Assembly (NCBI GenBank): GCA_000711775.1
Contig: ARYC01000045.1
Location: 248,001 to 312,000, forward strand
Origin: Oxytricha trifallax
Taxonomy: Eukaryota > Ciliophora > Spirotrichea > Sporadotrichida > Oxytrichidae
DNA: 64,000 nt
Direction of reading: 5' to 3'
The notes beneath the pieces are model-generated. The model worked only from the letters and a program-made list of their open reading frames with translations. It did not search any database and was not told the DNA's origin. The translations under genes and the position numbers were made by a program. The stretch's first letter is position 1, and each line of letters begins with the position of its first letter. Below, piece after piece: positions 1-10,002 of the stretch.

Positions 1-35
1 GTCAAAAGTAATTAAGCGAAACAAACTAAAACTTT

Positions 36-1208
36 ATGAATAGAGCTTTGCTTTCAACACTCGACTGGAAGACATCTAAGACTTACTAGGAATATGTTGT
101 GGCTCGAAAGAATAACAAGCTAGTGTTTGATTAGAATGACGGTCGCGTTTTTAGAGAAGATGAAATCGATTATGTGTTGAATATTATTATAGCAAATGTA
201 ATTTAAACATGAGCCATTATTTATGAATAAATTTTATGGTATATTCTTTTGTATAACTTTAATATGATTTAACTTAAGGCAGGTGATGGTTCAGCATTTT
301 CAGATGAAATGAATAGACTTTGCACGCCTTTTATTACAAAAGCTTATAATACACTAGATATATTACTCAAAGAACTAAAACACATTATTTTATCTATCTA
401 TTTTAATATCGACAATGATATAAAATAATTAAATTTATAAGCAGAAATTACAGAAAATAAGGTCATATTACTACTTTCTAGTAAGTTTTAACTATATAAT
501 ATAAAAGTAGATAATCAATTATATTCTCCTAAGTGTAATTTATTTATTGATAAATTTTGGTTTATTGCAAAATGATTTCAATAAAGAATTCGATAGAATA
601 TATTTAGATGCAGGGAGCGGTTCTCTTTATGAAAAATTAACCTACTTATTAGAAAGAATGAAGGGACTTTTCAAATTTAGAGAAGACATTCTTGAGTTCT
701 TATATAGAGTGTAAGAAAGAGAGGTAAGTTTTTTATCAAATAATATGAAGATTATGATTTCTTAAAAACACTCCAAAATATAGGTAATTTTGGCTGAGAT
801 GAAAAAGACAGTAATGAGTATTCAAAGCGAAAGAGATATCGAAGAGGAACTTTTTAATAATAAGCCATAAAAATCTTAAGATTCTAGCAGACTTAGTAAC
901 GATCAAGATCCCACTTAAAGACCTACAAGAGAGAAAATTCAGCGTCTTGGTGATAGGTAAAGTCCAACTACCTATTTATTAATTTTTTTGTGTATAGTTT
1001 GGTTGATTTAACAGACGAGGTGTTGAGGCAAGTCAAGAAGTTCGTTTAATCATTTAATAAAGCTATGGATTTTGTACGCATTGAGTAATTCGTGTTCGAG
1101 GAAGCTGACTATGAAATGATCAGTTATAAGGAAGTGCGCGAAATTAAAGACATATTCAGGGCATTCGATATTAAAATGAAGGAGCTCACTCAAAAAAGAT
1201 TCTATTGA
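36..1208 (+). CDS. Unknown protein, coiled-coil-like, multi-exon
   Basis: Plus-strand gene read with TAA/TAG as Gln. It starts at ATG 36 (MNRALLSTLDWK...) and ends at TGA 1206-1208 (...MKELTQKRFY). GT-AG introns are visible at 198-278, 724-783 and 957-997, each keeping the frame. A further break near 482-575 is not resolved: the frames on its two sides do not match any simple GT-AG excision, so an IES is likely there. The middle and C-terminal parts are rich in Glu, Lys and Arg with helical heptad character (for example EILEFLYRVQEREV and IKDIFRAFDIKMKEL). No family was recognised. Gene reality is well supported by codon use and introns; function is unknown. Confidence 0.6.
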
Positions 1209-1742
1209 TAATATTTCAGCAATAAAGTTTGAGATTTAATATTAAAATTATATTTAAATACAGCAATCAACTTAATAAATTGGAAATAGATTATATTATT
1301 TAAATTTCAATATTCATTCCATATAAATACTTTTTGAGGTTATAAGGAAATAAACTTTTATCCTTTAAAATAATGTATTTTAATCATTAAATTTAGGCAA
1401 AAGAGATAAATCTAATAGGAAATTTGAGAGATTTTAATAGTTTATTTCTATAACATTATATAATTTGTCGAAAATAAGGCGTAATTAATAGCTTATTTTT
1501 AATATATTATATAATTTTACGAAAAAGTTTAGAATAGATTTGTAAGGTTAACTTAGTCTTAATAAGAAATCTTTAAACCAATTAATATTGCCAATTTACT
1601 TTTTAATTTATCTGAATCTTATGTAGTATTTGGAATATGTCAAATTTATATAGATATTTTTACTATTTTCTATAATAAAATGTTGATTTTAATTTGAGTT
1701 TTGCAATAATTAATTAAACACAAAGAAAAGATTCACTCACAA
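1209..1742. other. AT-rich spacer
   Basis: Very AT-rich sequence between two plus-strand genes. I see no reading frame or repeat in it. It probably includes chromosome-end sequence and germline-only spacer that is removed in the macronucleus. Confidence 0.5.
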
Positions 1743-3478
1743 ATGTCAAAAGAGTCAAATCAACTATTCAGATTCTATTAGGATTTATCCCACCTTACCC
1801 AAAGAGGCAGCACCATCGCTGAGTATGTTTGGATCGACGGTAGCGGTATTACCCTCAGATCAAAGGCAAAGACCATCACCAAGAAGGTTGAGTGCCTTGA
1901 AGATATCCCAGAATAAATAAAAAAAGTTAATATAAAAATACTTGATTCTATAGACCAATAATAGAAGATTAATACAATGAATTTAGGAGAATATTAATTG
2001 AATGGAACTATGATGGTTCATCATGCTACTAAGCCTCCACCCACAACTCCGAGGTCATCATGAAGCCAGTTGCTTACTATCAAAATTAAAATTATTTACC
2101 TTTTAATAACATCTCGATTGACCTAAGTGATAAGTAATTGATATTAAGAATATTTTCTATCCAGATCCATTCAGAGAAGGAGATAACATTATTGTATTGT
2201 GCGAGACCTACGTGTGGGCTGATTAAACTTTCAAGACTCTCCTCCCAGCCAACACTAACTTCAGACACTTCGCCAAGAAGATCTTCGACGCTGGTGACTT
2301 CGAAAAGCCATGGTTCGGAATTGAACAAGAGTACTCCCTCCTCGAGACCAAGAACAAGTTCGTCATTAAGCCACTCGGATGGCCATCAAGTGGTTTCCCA
2401 GGCCCACAAGGCCCCTACTATTGCTCAGTTGGTGCAAACAACTGCTACGGTAGAGCCATTATGGATGCTCACTACAAGGCTTGCCTCTACTCCGGCATCA
2501 AGATCTCAGGAACCAACTGCGAAGTCATGCCAGGTCAATGGGAGTATCAAGTCGGTCCAGCTTTCGGTATTGAGATCGGTGATATGCTATGGGTATCTAG
2601 ATATCTTAAATAACTATGAAATTGAAAAATGCAAAATTATAAAATAATAAAATGATCTTCTTTCAAGAGTTGCTGAGGACTTCGGTGTCTCAGTTTCATT
2701 CGAGCCAAAGCTCTTCAAGGACTGGAATATAAACTAATATATTTCAATATAAAAATGGTTTTGTAAATTATCTGTCATTAGATTTTTATAAGCAACTGTT
2801 TGTTATTACATTCAACTTCATATATTTCACTCTAATTTAGATATTATTTAAACTATAATAACTCATAAAAATAAAATTTCTTATTGACCTCTAAAATTTT
2901 TTAGATATATATTATAAAGAATTTGATTTAAATCACACTTATTTTTAATTTGAATGGTGCAGGTTGCCACAGCAACTTCTCAACCACCACCATGAGAGCC
3001 GGTACCGGTGGCATGGACTACATCCACTAAATGATGGAGAGAATGAGCAAGAAGCATCTTGAGCACCTCGAGCTCTACGGAGATAACTCCAAGAGACTCA
3101 CTGGTCACCACGAGACTTCAGACCCCAAGAAGTTCTCCTACGGATGCGGTAACAGAGCTGCCTCAGTCAGAATCCCAACCTCAACCGCTGCCGATAACGG
3201 TAAAGGTTACATTGAGGACAGAAGACCAGCTTCAGACATCGACCCATACGTAGTAGGTGCTGCTATCATTGATACTTGCCTCCTTGAAGAGTCACTTCTC
3301 CAACCACTCTACGACCACTATTCTTAAATTAACTAATTTAGAATATTGGATTAATCAAGGCTTAGCTTGAAACTTAAATGCCTGTAAAAGTTTATGAAAG
3401 CTATCTTTAAAATAATGTCTGTTTAAGCAATACACTGCATGGAAAGCATGGAGACCAACTGCCGGTATTGAGGAATGA
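1743..3478 (+). CDS. Glutamine synthetase type II, in six germline segments
   Basis: ATP-dependent ligation of ammonia to glutamate, giving glutamine. Start is ATG 1743. The six segments lie in linear order and are separated by five IESs; removing them leaves 1176 nt, exactly 392 codons (391 aa), close to the 350-430 aa of eukaryotic GSII. Visible GSII signatures: EWNYDGSS just after the first [12 protein letters not shown] after the second, [11 protein letters not shown] (metal-binding Glu), [28 protein letters not shown], the ATP-site loop [15 protein letters not shown] and the NRAASVRIP arginine motif. The ends are typical: start [10 protein letters not shown] terminus ...[10 protein letters not shown] after a last IES with a TA pointer. 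Codon use is markedly GC-richer than the surroundings, as in a highly expressed gene. Unscrambled. Identity is certain; the exact TA junction at the end is the least secure. Confidence 0.96.
1911..1999 (+). other. IES in GS, pointer GAAT (89 bp)
   Basis: GAAT occurs at 1911-1914 and 2000-2003. Deletion joins ...DIP to EWNYDGSS, the conserved GSII motif. Confidence 0.93.
2077..2156 (+). other. IES in GS, pointer CTATC (80 bp)
   Basis: CTATC at 2077-2081 and 2157-2161. Deletion gives [13 protein letters not shown], matching GSII; without it the frame breaks. Confidence 0.93.
2603..2654 (+). other. IES in GS, pointer ATCTT (52 bp)
   Basis: ATCTT at 2603-2607 and 2655-2659. Deletion gives [15 protein letters not shown], the expected GSII segment. 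Confidence 0.93.
2725..2951 (+). other. IES in GS, pointer GAAT (227 bp)
   Basis: GAAT at 2725-2728 and 2952-2955. Deletion joins FKDW to [11 protein letters not shown]. The segment is very AT-rich compared with the flanking coding sequence. Confidence 0.93.
3319..3430 (+). other. IES in GS, pointer TA (112 bp)
   Basis: TA at 3319-3320 and 3431-3432. Deletion gives [19 protein letters not shown] and then TGA. Reading straight through gives a different, low-complexity tail. The minimal pointer makes the exact edges less certain. Confidence 0.75.
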
Positions 3479-3978
3479 GTAAGGATAAATTCCGAAATAT
3501 ATCGATTCAACTATATTAGCACAAGATTCTATTAAATTTATTAAAAATTTGTTCTTCCAATCTCTTCTTTTCTTATTCCTAAACTATAGTGTTTATTGAG
3601 ATCTTTTATCTTATTATTTTGGAAAACATTAATTGTATTTCAACAATATTATATATAACTATAATTAATAGCTTTCTATACACATTTAGCTCATTATTCA
3701 GTATTTTGCATATCTTTTTGTGTATCAATCTCCAATTAACCACATCTATTTCTCATTAGCCTTCATACTATGTGATTTATATATTTTCCTTATAATGATT
3801 ACTAAATAGTAAATTTAGATTAGAGGAAGCTAAATTAACATTCAAATCACAATACTTAATAATAACTCTATTATTTAATAATTCCGCGCATCATACATTT
3901 ATTGCTTAACTGTAAATTTATAATAAAATTGTTATTCAATATTGATAAATTATTATAATTTTATGAATTTGGGATACT
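3479..3978. other. AT-rich spacer
   Basis: Nothing gene-like seen between the GS stop and the importin start; strongly AT-rich. Confidence 0.5.
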
Positions 3979-6900
3979 ATGAATCAACAAGAACTCTCTT
4001 ATCTTGCTGCTACCCTTCAAGAAATCTTGAGCAATGAAAACAGTGTCAGAAAGGCTGGTGAAGAAAAGCTCAACCAAATCAAGTCACAAGAGCCAGACAA
4101 ATACGCATGCTATCTTATCGCTTTAATGCAATTACGTAAGTTGCTTTATGTCCAAAAGCAAAAATGGCTTTATCAATTAACTTAAATAGGATTTTAATGT
4201 TAGAATACTTCAGTATTTTATAACACATTATAAAGCCTTGTATTTTTCTATTTAATTATACCAAATTAACTGTCTATGGTTAGCTCATCAAATGCTGATG
4301 GAGTTTTCTGTCTAACATCATCACATCTTTTTTAAGGTTGTAGTTGTTTCACATTAATCTCTGCCTGCATTTGTATCGCTAACACCATATTATTTCAATC
4401 AAATGCTAATCTTAACATTATAGCTGAATGCACCGTCGAAGTCAAGAGTTTGGCTGCAGTTATCTTGAGAAGAAACATCTCTTACACTGCCACTGATTCA
4501 CAAGATCTTGCCAACCAAGCCAACAACGCTAACCTTTGGACTAGACTCTCAGCTGATGCTAAGACCTATGTCAAGACTGAACTTATCAAGACCATCCAAG
4601 CATGCACTGACAAGATTACCATCCACAAGATTTGCAATTTGATCATTGAAGTCGCTGGTACCATCTATGATTAAGAGGAAACTGTTTGGTAGGATCTCCT
4701 TCAATTATTGTTCCAGTTCGTGAACTCTGAATAAGATATTCACGTTGATGCTGGTCTTTAAATCTTCAACGGTCTGTTCTCTTACTTGATGGATCACCTT
4801 GTTAAGTTCAAGGAAGACCTTATGAAGATTTTCGCTCAGACCCTTCAACACAAGTCACTCGACATTAATCTTGCCGCTCTTCAAGCTGTATCCAACTTTT
4901 TGCAAATTGCTGAGGGAAAAGACACCAGAGAATTCCACAACATCCTCCCACTTATGGCCCAAGTTGCTATCAAGGCTTTCAATGAGGATGACGAGACTGT
5001 CCTCGAAGACGTGCTTGTAGAATTCAATGAAATTGCTGAAGTTGAGCCTAAATTTTTCAGAAAAGGATTCAAGGATCTATTCAACTTGTTCCAACCAATT
5101 TTAAATTAAACCATAAAAAATTACACATTTAATTAAAATGCTTTTATGATTGTTGCCAAAAACGACTACACTAACAACACCATTAGACATCAACCAATTG
5201 AGTTCTCAGTGACAGTTGTTGAGAGACTACCAAACCTTGTTAAGAAAGATCTCGAGACTCTTAAGACTCTCTTAGACTTAGTCTTCAAACTTATGATTGA
5301 CATTGATGAAGATGTTGAAGAGTCATGGATGAAGCCAAGAGATGGATTTAAATCATGAAACTATTTATGATTAATCGTATTATTACAAAGAATATGTTTG
5401 TATGACGAAGCAGATATTTTTAGTCAATGATATTTTGATCAAATACATTAAACCATGAATAATATATCTACTCATCAAATAAAACTGTAATTTAAAAAAA
5501 TCATAGCTGTTTAAATTTAAAGTTTTAATTCAGAATTGAAGAGGAAGAAGAAGAGGAAGATTCCGTTCATTTCGGTAAAGTTCAAGTTGATAGACTTGTC
5601 TCTTGCCTCGGAGAAGAGTTAATGCTCCCATTACTCAGTCAATTAGTTACAACAACCCTTTCCAACACTACCGACTGGAGATACAAAAACGCTGGTCTCA
5701 TGGCACTTTCCCAAGTTGGAGAATACATTGATGACATTAACAAGATCAGCCCTATGATTCCAGTAGTTGTCTAACACTTCACACACCCCAACCCTAAGAT
5801 CAGATATGCTGCTCTTCATTGTATTGGTCAAATTGCTGATGACATGACAGAAGAGTTCCAAGAGAACTTCCATGAATCAGTACTCCCAGCATTAATTCAG
5901 ATGCTCGATGATCCAGTACCAAGAGTTCAAGCTCACGCAGCCGCTGCTTTGACTAATTTCTTTGAAGGAACAAGTGAGGAAATCTCCCAACAATATATTG
6001 CTGCAACTATTCCAAAGTTGTCAAACCTCATCCAAAACGGTATTACCATCATTAAGGAAAATGCAGTCACTGCTCTTGCATCACTAGCTGAGTCTGCTAA
6101 AGGTAGCTTCAACCCATACTTCGAGGAAGCTTTGAAATTCTTATGCGGATATTTGACTGCCTTCAACGAACCACACTTCAAGCAATTCAAGGGTTAAGTT
6201 ATTGAGAGCATTACCATTATTGCTGCTTCAGTAGGCCTCGATGTCTTCAGACCTCATGCCCCACTTGTTATTAGCGCTATGCTCGATGTCTAAAACAAGC
6301 AACTTGATTCAAAGGATCCACAAAGAACCTACTTACTCTCAGCCTGGTAAAGAATCTGTCTTCTCATGAAAAAGGAGTTCACACCTTTCCTAGGACAAAT
6401 CTTGCCAGCTATCTTTGCTATGGCCACTCTTAACCCAGAAATGAGTATTCAAGATACAGGTGCCTCAGGAGATCTCGTTGATCTTCTCTCTGAAGTTAAG
6501 CCAGATGAAAAGTCTGACGATAAGCACAAATTCACCATCACTACTGATGAAATCGAAGAGAAAGATGTAGCCATTCAAATGTTGGCAGTATTCATTGATG
6601 AGCTCGGTGGTGGATTTGCTGAATTCGTTGAACCAACCAGCAGAATCCTTATTAGTCTTATTACCTATGAAGCTAATGACAGCATTAGAAACTCAGTTGC
6701 TGGTGCTCTCCCAGGACTTATTATTAAAGGTAAATTAATTTTATTGTATTATTGTAAAGTGTAATTATTATATCAAATGTGTCAAGGAGAACAACGCTGG
6801 AAACAGAGAACTCTTAATTAGCATGGGCAAGACCTATTTGGATGCTCTCTGGAAAGGAGTCTAAAACGAAACTGAGACCGACACTATGATTTGCTAAGTT

Positions 6901-8153
6901 CAAGCCATTAAGGAGGTTATTGATGAAGTCGGTGAAGGTTTCCTTACTCAAGATACTGTCGATGCTCTCTACAAGCAACTTGTTGACATGTATTGTTGAT
7001 CATAAATTAAAGAATTTCATTTAATTAACTGATAAATTTTAATCCAATTATACTACAAATCAAACCAAAGAATCAATGAGAACAATGAACTCGCTAAGAA
7101 CGAAGACAAGGACGACGAAGATGATGAAGTCGATCAAGATGAACTCGAAGTCATTAAGGAAGAGAACAAGAACGAATATGATTTGCAATTATCAATTGCT
7201 GAGATTATTGGTATCATCTTCAAAACTCACTCACCATTCAGTGCTAACATCGTTCAAAACCTTTTCGAGACCCTCTTAACTGAAACTCTTTAATCAAGCG
7301 AAAAGCAAAAGAACAAGTTTGCCCTTTTCATTATGGACGATATGGTTGAATACCTCGGACCAGATGTTCTTGGAGCTCACTACTAGAATTCAAATTATAA
7401 GTAAGTGTTAAGAAATCTTTCAATAAGAAATTTGGTAAATGTTGCCCAACAAATCATTAAATTCTGTTCATCATCTGTTGCTGCTTTGAGACAAGCTGCT
7501 TCCTACGGTATTGGTGTTATGGCCAAGAATGGAGGTGCTGCCTTCGCAACTGTTGTTAACGATTGCCTCCTTGGTTTGAAATAATCCATCGAGTTCCAAA
7601 TGCCATCATCCATCAAGGAGAAGAAATCAAAGATCAAGCAATTCAACCATGCTAAGGACAACGCTGTTTCAGCTCTTGGAAAAATCATTAAATTCTAAAC
7701 TCAATGCATCAATGCCTAAGAAATTATCCCAGGATGGCTCAACCTCCTCCCAATCAAGAGCGATGTTGAAGAAGCTAAGATCCAAAACGAATATCTCGCT
7801 TCTTTCATTACTGAACACCCACTTGTTGTCTTAGGAGATTAGTATCAAAGATTAGAGCAAATTATCATAATTATTGGTGATATTCTTGACAAGAAGTACG
7901 TTGAGGTCGAAACTGTTATAATCTTAATTTGATATGTGAATTAATTTCGCCATAGAAAAGCCACATTATTATTGAAATTTTTAAGTTAATTTCTTTGTAA
8001 TTGTTACATAAAACTGGAGTTAAGCTTGCTACCTTCATCAAATAATTGGCTTCAGATGCCACTCTTGGTGCTCACTTTAAAACAATCTATGATAACAAAC
8101 TCACAGCTGAGGCTAAAGCCAGAATCGAAAAGGCTCTCGCTCACTTCCAATGA
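3979..8153 (+). CDS. Importin-5 / karyopherin beta-3 (HEAT-repeat nuclear import receptor)
   Basis: Carries cargo through the nuclear pore under control of Ran. Start MNQQELSYLAATLQ at ATG 3979, stop TGA 8151-8153. One intron (4136-4423, GTAAGT...TATAG, unusually long for this genome and possibly holding an IES) and six IESs are removed to leave 3408 nt, 1135 aa; human importin-5 is 1097 aa. HEAT repeats run the whole length. Family landmarks: AAVILRRNIS near residue 60, WRYKNAGLMALSQVGEY, PKIRYAALHCIGQIADD, PRVQAHAAAALTNF, the central ENAVTALASLAESA helix pair, an acidic stretch KNEDKDDEDDEVDQDE, and ALRQAASYGIGVMAKNGG. The C terminus ...IEKALAHFQ is complete. Segments are in order (unscrambled). 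Codon use is GC-richer than the IESs. Identification is very secure; two pointers (TTT and AGA) are the least certain junctions. Confidence 0.95.
4136..4423 (+). other. Intron in importin-5 (288 nt)
   Basis: GTAAGT at the left and TATAG at the right; splicing gives LIALMQLPECTVEVKSLAAV in frame. It is far longer than the 31-106 nt introns elsewhere, so an IES may lie inside it. Confidence 0.7.
5100..5141 (+). other. IES in importin-5, pointer TTT (42 bp)
   Basis: TTT at 5100-5102 and 5142-5144; deletion keeps the frame and gives FQPIFMIVAKNDY. Reading through is also open, so this is inferred from AT content and family alignment. Confidence 0.55.
5338..5531 (+). other. IES in importin-5, pointer AGA (194 bp)
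   Basis: AGA at 5338-5340 and 5532-5534; deletion gives WMKPRIEEEEEEEDSVHFG. In-frame TGAs and the absence of a GT donor rule out reading through and an intron. A different short pointer cannot be excluded. Confidence 0.7.
6726..6774 (+). other. IES in importin-5, pointer AAA (49 bp)
   Basis: AAA at 6726-6728 and 6775-6777; deletion gives LPGLIIKCVKENNAGNREL in the importin frame. Confidence 0.82.
6991..7053 (+). other. IES in importin-5, pointer TA (63 bp)
   Basis: TA at 6991-6992 and 7054-7055; deletion removes an in-frame TGA and gives LVDMYKSNQRINENNELAK. Confidence 0.78.
7387..7437 (+). other. IES in importin-5, pointer AAT (51 bp)
   Basis: AAT at 7387-7389 and 7438-7440; deletion gives LGAHYQNVAQQIIKFCSSS, colinear with importin-5. 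A 27-nt GT-AG intron inside would also keep frame but aligns worse. Confidence 0.75.
7924..8003 (+). other. IES in importin-5, pointer TTA (80 bp)
   Basis: TTA at 7924-7926 and 8004-8006; deletion removes an in-frame TGA and restores the C-terminal frame (…VIILHKTGVKLATF). Confidence 0.8.
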
Positions 8154-8421
8154 GTTAATTAGATCGAATGAAAGCGCTTCCACTTTCATGATTAATTGAT
8201 ACTCTGCAACTTTAGGCAGTAAATATATTGAAAAATAACAAGCTTATTATCAAGTATTTTAATTATCATTATAAAACCATTCAACCCAAACACTTTTTTT
8301 TAAAAAAATTTGATTTCTTGCCTTAGGGAAATACAACAATCAAATTTGAGAAATAAATTACCTTACATTGATTATATTTTTAATTTCATATAAAACTAAT
8401 CTGACTTAATCTTAAAATATA

Positions 8422-10002
8422 ATGGAAGAGTCTTTAAAATGTGCTTTATGCAAAGAATTTGCCCAAGAAGCAGTTGAATCAAATTGCGAATGCCATTTGA
8501 TATACTGTGACAAATGTTCTTTCAAAACTATCTCGTGTCCTTCAATCAAATGTGATAGTCAAATTTAATTCATTTTTTCCCTTAAATATAATAAAGAGAG
8601 CATTTCCTGAAATTCCTTAAATAATTTATATGTTTGAATTTATTGTATTATAAAATGTGCAGTACGTTTATCTCGTCGCAATCCATAGCCAGGCATGGGG
8701 GTTTTGGGGTTCAGTGAAAATAAACTCGCAAGGCGAATGATTGGAACTATGAAAACCAAATGTCAAGAGGGAGCAAGATGGGATGGAGTCAATTAGTATG
8801 GGTTTTGTGGGGAGGAAATAACCGTTGGTAACATGAAGAGTCATTGGGAAAAGTGTCCTTAACGCTAGTATGAGTGTAGTTGGTGCAATAAAGATAGATT
8901 GATATTTGTATATAATAACATGCTTTAATAACATTAAAACATTAAGAGATGAGGTTCATGTCTCCTAAAATTAACACAATTCTTCAATACAAGGAAGATA
9001 AGAATTCATAAAACATATCGTGGAAAATCACAATCAATTGATGGTGAGTGTCTTTGATCAGAAACTTGAAGGCAAACTCATGAAAACAGAAATAGATCGT
9101 ATTCAACTCAAGAACAGGAAACAAGAAACGATAGTAGGAGTCCTTAATGAAGACGATAGTGAAAATGTTGGTGATATTGACTTTTCTGATCTGCATATAA
9201 TTCAATAATAATTTGACATATTTTAATAATTTTAAGAATTGATCCAAACAATGTGAACTAGATAATGTAATAGAATGACGGAAAGAGTGCGCCAAGACTT
9301 AACAAAGATAAAAAAAATAGTAAATCATTAGCGGTAAGTTAGCATAGAAAGGATTTATATTTACACTTATAATTCGTTTTGAATTTGAACCTATATCAAT
9401 AGGAGGAAGAGAAAGTTAATGATACTAAAGAATCAAAATATTATATAATAATAAGACAGCTATATTTATAAAGTTATTGCAAAATAACAACTTTTAAATT
9501 TTTATTTAATTAATCAGTGACTGATACTAATTGGGAATGTTAAATTTGTGCCAATCAAAATCACCTAGCTTAGTAGATTTGTCAATGTAATATATCTACT
9601 CAAATTATACAATTTTTTAAAAAAATTATCATAAACCATCAAAATGTTATATATTAAACTTGGTTATAGATTGTGGAACTGATTTTGAAATGAAGAAACA
9701 CAAATCGCAGAGAGACTTTGATGAATACTATAAAGCACAAGTGAAATTGTATATTTAATTTATTTATTTATTTTTTACTTGTACAATCCCACTCCTTGAT
9801 ATATCTATATCTAATTTCTTTTTTGTAATTAAGAAGTAATATATGATTTATTTAACAAGTGAAACTATGGAAGTAGAGAAATGGGCTAGACACCAATAAA
9901 TTGAGAGATTAGTTGAAAAAAGATAGAAAGTAGTTGCTAAAAGACAGATAATCTAAAAATGTCAGAGTTGATGGAAAAGAAGATACATGCACTATATTTT
10001 GA
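8422..10002 (+). CDS. RING / TRAF-type / RanBP2-type zinc-finger protein (putative E3 ligase)
   Basis: After removing six IESs and one intron (9334-9402) the frame is 1074 nt, 357 aa, from ATG 8422 to TGA 10000-10002. Order of domains: an N-terminal RING-like finger (CALCKEF...CECHLIYCDKC...CPSIKC, about residues 7-44); a TRAF-type zinc finger (GFCGEEITVGNMKSHWEKC...YECSWC); a helical middle with repeated QLK/IQLKNR stretches; a RanBP2-type finger NWECQICANQNHLAQQICQC; and a basic C terminus ending ...EDTCTIF. The combination suggests a ubiquitin ligase or ubiquitin-binding adaptor; the activity is inferred only from the fingers. Two of the IESs are only 13 and 14 bp, and each is needed to keep the frame. 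Segments are in order. Domain calls are solid, function inferred. Confidence 0.86.
8548..8652 (+). other. IES, pointer AAATGTG (105 bp)
   Basis: AAATGTG at 8548-8554 and 8653-8659; deletion joins the RING finger to the TRAF-finger segment (CPSIKCAVRLSRRNP) in frame. Confidence 0.92.
8913..8925 (+). other. Micro-IES, 13 bp with 9 bp pointer TAATAACAT
   Basis: TAATAACAT at 8913-8921 and 8926-8934. Deleting 13 bp changes the frame from one that hits TGA to one that runs on (FVYNNIKTLRDEVHVSQ). Confidence 0.9.
9250..9263 (+). other. Micro-IES, 14 bp with pointer AATGT
   Basis: AATGT at 9250-9254 and 9264-9268. Deletion removes TGA 9254-9256 and sets the phase needed by the following intron donor at 9334 and by the exon after it. 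Confidence 0.88.
9334..9402 (+). other. Intron (69 nt)
   Basis: GTAAGTTAG...CAATAG; joins ...NSKSLA to EEEKVNDT in phase 0. Confidence 0.85.
9420..9521 (+). other. IES, pointer TGATACTAA (102 bp)
   Basis: TGATACTAA at 9420-9428 and 9522-9530; deletion gives EKVNDTNWECQICANQN, placing the RanBP2 finger directly after the acidic segment. Confidence 0.92.
9586..9671 (+). other. IES, pointer TGT (86 bp)
   Basis: TGT at 9586-9588 and 9672-9674; deletion completes the RanBP2 finger as ICQCGTDFEMKK. Confidence 0.86.
9737..9854 (+). other. IES, pointer ACAAGTGAAA (118 bp)
   Basis: ACAAGTGAAA at 9737-9746 and 9855-9864; deletion gives YYKAQVKLWKQRNGL and an open frame to TGA 10000. Confidence 0.92.

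Noticed and set aside
2092-2647. Alternative frames overlapping glutamine synthetase on both strands
   Set aside because: They are shadows of the GS frame and stop at the IESs.
8690-8712. GGGGGTTTTGGGGTT looks like a telomere or transposon tip
   Set aside because: It lies inside the RING/TRAF coding frame (GMGVLGFS) and is needed there; no terminal repeat follows.
8668-8934. Long minus-strand frame opposite the TRAF finger
   Set aside because: It is the mirror of a Gly/Lys-rich coding segment and lacks any match; the plus strand has zinc-finger cysteines.
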